Shown: one piece after another, positions 61,197 through 64,000 of the stretch
Layout of the letters: every line of letters begins with the position of its first letter
How positions within the stretch are numbered: position 1 is the stretch's first letter
Program-made: the position numbers and the translations under genes
DNA from: JAWXCB01 sp034440455
Lineage (GTDB): Bacteria; Bacteroidota; Bacteroidia; Chitinophagales; CAIOSU01
Direction of reading: 5' to 3'
Length of the DNA: 64,000 nucleotides
Assembly (NCBI GenBank): GCA_034440455.1
Contig: JAWXCB010000066.1
Span: forward strand, 45,668 to 109,667
The notes under the pieces: model-generated
Seen by the model: the letters and a program-made list of their open reading frames with translations, nothing else
The model's database searches: none
Told to the model about the DNA's origin: nothing

Positions 61197-62981
61197 ATGC
61201 AAAAACGCTGGCTCATTAATCAACCTGAACACGAGCGTGTTCTTCAGCTTCAACAGGAGTTGAAGATACATCCTGTGTTGTGCCGCATGCTCGTCAGTCG
61301 CGGCATTCATACGTTTGATGAGGCAAAACTTTTTTTTCGCCCGCAGTTAGAATATTTACACGACCCGTTTCTGATGCAAGACATGCGCAAAGCAGTGGAG
61401 CGCATTCAAACCGCTATTCGCAATGAAGAAAAAATTCTCGTGTATGGCGATTACGATGTGGACGGCACGACTTCCGTTGCGCTGATGTATTTGTTCCTCT
61501 CTGAGTTTTATAATCGCGTTGACTATTATGTGCCGCATCGCTACAGGGAAGGCTATGGCATTTCAAAACAAGGAATTGATTACGCGCATGAAAATGGCTG
61601 TAAGCTGATTATCGCGCTTGATTGCGGAATTAAGGCGGTGGAGAAAGTGAACTATGCCAATGAACTTGGCATTGATTTCATCATCTGCGACCACCACTTG
61701 CCAGGCGATGAATTGCCGCTTGCTCATGCGGTGCTTGACCCCAAGCGCAACGATTGTAATTATCCTTACAAAGAATTAAGCGGGTGCGGAATCGGGTTCA
61801 AATTGATTCAGGCATTTGCGCAGCATAATGATATTCCGTTTGAAGTTGTAGAAAAATATCTCGACCTCGTTGCGGTGAGTATCGCTTCGGATATTGTTCC
61901 GATTACGGGTGAAAACCGTGTGCTTGCTTATTATGGCGTGAAGCGCATCAATGAAAATCCGCGCAAGGGAATCAAGTCGCTGATTGAAACGGGCAAGCTG
62001 AAAAAAGCGCTCACGATTTCTGACATTGTATTTGTGTTAGGTCCCCGTATCAACGCTGCCGGAAGAATGGACGATGCGCGCAATGCAGTGAAACTCCTCA
62101 TTTCCGACACGCATGAACTCGCGACAGAAAATGCTGAGTTGCTCAATCAAAATAATACCGAGCGCAAACAGGTGGATAAAGACATCACGGCAGAAGCGCT
62201 CGAAATGATTAATGAGAGTACAGAATTACAAAAGAAAAAAACAACCGTTCTTGCTCAACCGCATTGGCACAAAGGAGTGATTGGCATTGTTGCTTCGCGA
62301 TTGATTGAAACGTGGTATCGTCCTACGATTGTTTTTACAGAATCAAACGGGATGATGACTGGTTCAGCGCGTTCGGTGAAAGGATTTAATATCCACGATG
62401 CTATCAAAGAATGCAGCGATCTGCTCGAACAATTTGGCGGACACATGTTCGCTGCAGGTTTGAGTTTGAAGAAAGAAAACTTTGAAATATTTCAGCAACA
62501 TTTTGAAGAAGTCGTCAGCGCGACAATCACCGAAGGCTCGCTTACGCCCGAAGTGGTGATTGATGCGGAATTGAATTTCACGGACATCAACGAACGGTTT
62601 TTTAATATCATCAACCAGTTTGCGCCATTCGGTCCCGGCAATATGAAGCCCGTGTTCGTAAGCCACAACGTGCGCGACCGCGGCTATTCGCGCATCGTGG
62701 GTGACGACCACCTGAAACTCGAGCTCACACAGGATGAAGGGCGCTACTGCAAGGGCATCGCATTCGGCATGGGTGATTTGGCTGGAAAAATCTTTCACAC
62801 CGGAGTTGAGAAACGCTTCGACATCTGCTACACGCTGGAAGAAAACGAGTGGCAGGGAATAAAGAATATTGAGTTGAATGTGAAGGATATTAAGCTGCCC
62901 GATGTTTCACTGATTCCATCACTTCAAACGATGGAATCAGTTACAGAAAGTTTAAACATGAAATCAGATGGAAACATTTGA
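61197..62981 (+). CDS. recJ: Single-stranded-DNA-specific exonuclease RecJ
   Basis: 5'-3' ssDNA exonuclease of recombination and repair. The protein has 594 residues. DHH motifs: VYGDYDVDGTTSVALMYLFL, IALDCGIKAVE and ICDHHLPGDELP. The DHHA1 domain has HKGVIGIVASRLIE and FGGHMFAAGLSLKKENFE. The C-terminal OB region (INQFAPFGPGNMKPVF) is present. Its 5' leader consists mainly of the family A repeat. It overlaps the next gene by 14 bp. Confidence 0.96.
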   Translation: MQKRWLINQPEHERVLQLQQELKIHPVLCRMLVSRGIHTFDEAKLFFRPQLEYLHDPFLMQDMRKAVERIQTAIRNEEKILVYGDYDVDGTTSVALMYLFLSEFYNRVDYYVPHRYREGYGISKQGIDYAHENGCKLIIALDCGIKAVEKVNYANELGIDFIICDHHLPGDELPLAHAVLDPKRNDCNYPYKELSGCGIGFKLIQAFAQHNDIPFEVVEKYLDLVAVSIASDIVPITGENRVLAYYGVKRINENPRKGIKSLIETGKLKKALTISDIVFVLGPRINAAGRMDDARNAVKLLISDTHELATENAELLNQNNTERKQVDKDITAEALEMINESTELQKKKTTVLAQPHWHKGVIGIVASRLIETWYRPTIVFTESNGMMTGSARSVKGFNIHDAIKECSDLLEQFGGHMFAAGLSLKKENFEIFQQHFEEVVSATITEGSLTPEVVIDAELNFTDINERFFNIINQFAPFGPGNMKPVFVSHNVRDRGYSRIVGDDHLKLELTQDEGRYCKGIAFGMGDLAGKIFHTGVEKRFDICYTLEENEWQGIKNIELNVKDIKLPDVSLIPSLQTMESVTESLNMKSDGNI

Positions 62982-63270
62982 AACACTCACAGAAACTATT
63001 GAAGCCTTGCGCAAGAAAGGTTATATAGAGGACTTTAACCTGAAAGAAAACTGCCTTGAATGTAGTCAGGGAAAATTCAAACTTTTCCATAGCCAGTTTC
63101 AAATTGACAGTTTTTACAGGTTTGAGGGTATGACAGACCCATCAGATGAAATGATTCTCTACGCAATTTCCTCTCCCGAATTGAATTTAAAAGGAACGCT
63201 CGTGAACGCTTATGGAATTTATTCCGATGCAGTGGCGGATGAGATGGTAAGGAAGCTGAATGTGCGCTAA
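62968..63270 (+). CDS. Small conserved Bacteroidota protein of unknown function
   Basis: 100 residues (METFETLTETIEALRKKGYI, then YRFEGMTDPSDEMILYAISS and LKGTLVNAYGIYSD). I recognise this as a short conserved family that databases often label phosphoribosylpyrophosphate synthetase, although it is far too small and lacks the PRPP motif. No signal peptide. It overlaps recJ by 14 bp and so is probably co-translated with it. Confidence 0.72.
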   Translation: METFETLTETIEALRKKGYIEDFNLKENCLECSQGKFKLFHSQFQIDSFYRFEGMTDPSDEMILYAISSPELNLKGTLVNAYGIYSDAVADEMVRKLNVR

Positions 63271-63339
63271 CATTTTCAGCATACAAAGAATAGGAGAGGG
63301 TGAGCGGTGATACCCATTCCAACGGATACCCCCACGGAT

Positions 63340-64000
63340 TTAGGCACTCCAAATTTCGTACTGTTTCCCTGCTTTTCTTTGAACGCCTGTTATCGGTTGC
63401 CGTACTTGTCCCGCGAATCCAGTAGTTTTTGTTTCTATTTCAAAAGGAAAATTAATTTCCTTAAGTCTATCTAACCGCCATTTATTTTTCTCTGAGGTAT
63501 CATCTTCTTTGTAACGATATTTAGTAAGTGCTTACCAGTATAATACTTTTTTTATTTCAGGTTTTTTTCGTTCCTCCTTTGTAGGCATCTCAGTCGGAAA
63601 AAACTTTCTAAAATTTAAATACTCTTGGATTTGCTGTTCAAACTCTCGTTTGATCTTATTCAATTTATAATCTTTGTTAACATACTGTTCAAGAAACATA
63701 ACCTTCTCAGGGCTTCGTTCCTTCCCTTTCTATCTAACCATGTGGTCGTTCAGTCTGTTACCCAAACTTGCAATTTCTTTATCCTTATCAACTTGAGAAG
63801 GAATAGTTATGAATCTTTCGTGAGTTTCATAAAACCTAATTAGGTCACACTGAAACTGCTTCCACATATCCTCTCGGAAAATTGTTTCCAACGGAATACC
63901 CTCTTTTATCAATATCTCGTATCGGCTTTGTTGCATGAATCTATATTTGGAACACACTCCTCCTTCCTCAAAAAATCTCTTAAGCTGCTTTTTTAACCAC
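63340..64000 (-). pseudogene. Decayed reading frame with two in-frame stops, running off the window
   Basis: On the minus strand one frame is coding-like from the window edge to TAA 63340-63342, broken only by TAG (after NRLNDHMVR, about 63730) and TAA (after KKVLYW, 63532-63534). It includes FYETHERFITIPSQVDKDKE, which faintly resembles helicase-associated domain repeats, and charged segments such as DTSEKNKWRLDRLKEINFPF. I do not recognise it with confidence. Two stops in the same frame suggest a pseudogene; the upstream part lies outside the window. Confidence 0.5.

Overview
The window is chromosomal DNA of a Bacteroidota bacterium (order not resolved). The evidence is a PorW/SprE-type lipoprotein, two secreted proteins with SprB repeats and type IX secretion (T9SS) C-terminal sorting domains, DUF4270 and DUF4468 proteins, the Bacteroidota arginine operon that uses an acylornithine carbamoyltransferase, promoter-like TAnnTTTG boxes instead of TATAAT, and no consistent Shine-Dalgarno sites. 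No rRNA, tRNA, CRISPR array or integrase was seen.

Layout. 1-5.2 kb: PorW/SprE-like lipoprotein (start cut off by the window edge) and a class A PBP. 5.2-14.2 kb: a mostly minus-strand block with a solo type IIG restriction-modification enzyme, PriA, a frameshifted MtfA-like peptidase, an orphan DUF433 antitoxin and a YghO/GNAT-like protein. 14.3-18.2 kb: hicB with a frameshifted hicA, a PhoD-like T9SS cargo protein and a small lipoprotein. 18.6-28.7 kb: the arginine operon (GNAT acyltransferase, argG, argC, argD, argF', argB, argE, argH), invaded by a four-helix-bundle (IVP) element, a toxin-antitoxin pair, palindromic repeats and a 0.94 kb segment between 37-bp direct repeats. 28.7-34.5 kb: NodU/CmcH carbamoyltransferase, then glmS, a DUF4270 lipoprotein and a short GT5 protein as one unit. 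34.6-37.3 kb: panC, panD, a flippase-like membrane protein and a heptose adenylyltransferase, divergent from that unit. 37.5-46.5 kb: gyrB, DUF4468 protein, sulfatase, PP2A-like phosphatase, gpmA, xth, M61 peptidase and SDR. 46.5-58.5 kb: the kynurenine pathway (haaO, ACMSD, a class I amidotransferase, kynU, kmo), split by about 7 kb that carries a giant secreted glycine-rich protein, inverted-repeat elements, diverged relics of kmo and kynU, a broken UPF0175/DUF3368 pair and a PDDEXK-like protein. 58.5-64 kb: an antitoxin/ParE pair whose toxin frame runs into a subtilisin-like T9SS protease, then recJ, a small conserved protein and a decayed reading frame at the edge.

Two pathways are nearly complete. 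The arg genes would take acylglutamate to arginine by carbamoylating the still-acylated ornithine and deacylating afterwards. The kyn genes would take kynurenine to aminomuconate semialdehyde. Both operons were originally tightly packed (4-bp ATGA overlaps) and both have been opened by insertions.

The strongest hidden structure is the repeat and decay layer: several palindromic repeat families (one translated in frame inside ArgD), an IVP gene between 24-bp inverted termini with a gene-less counterpart near gyrB, and three antitoxin genes whose toxin is frameshifted, truncated or absent.
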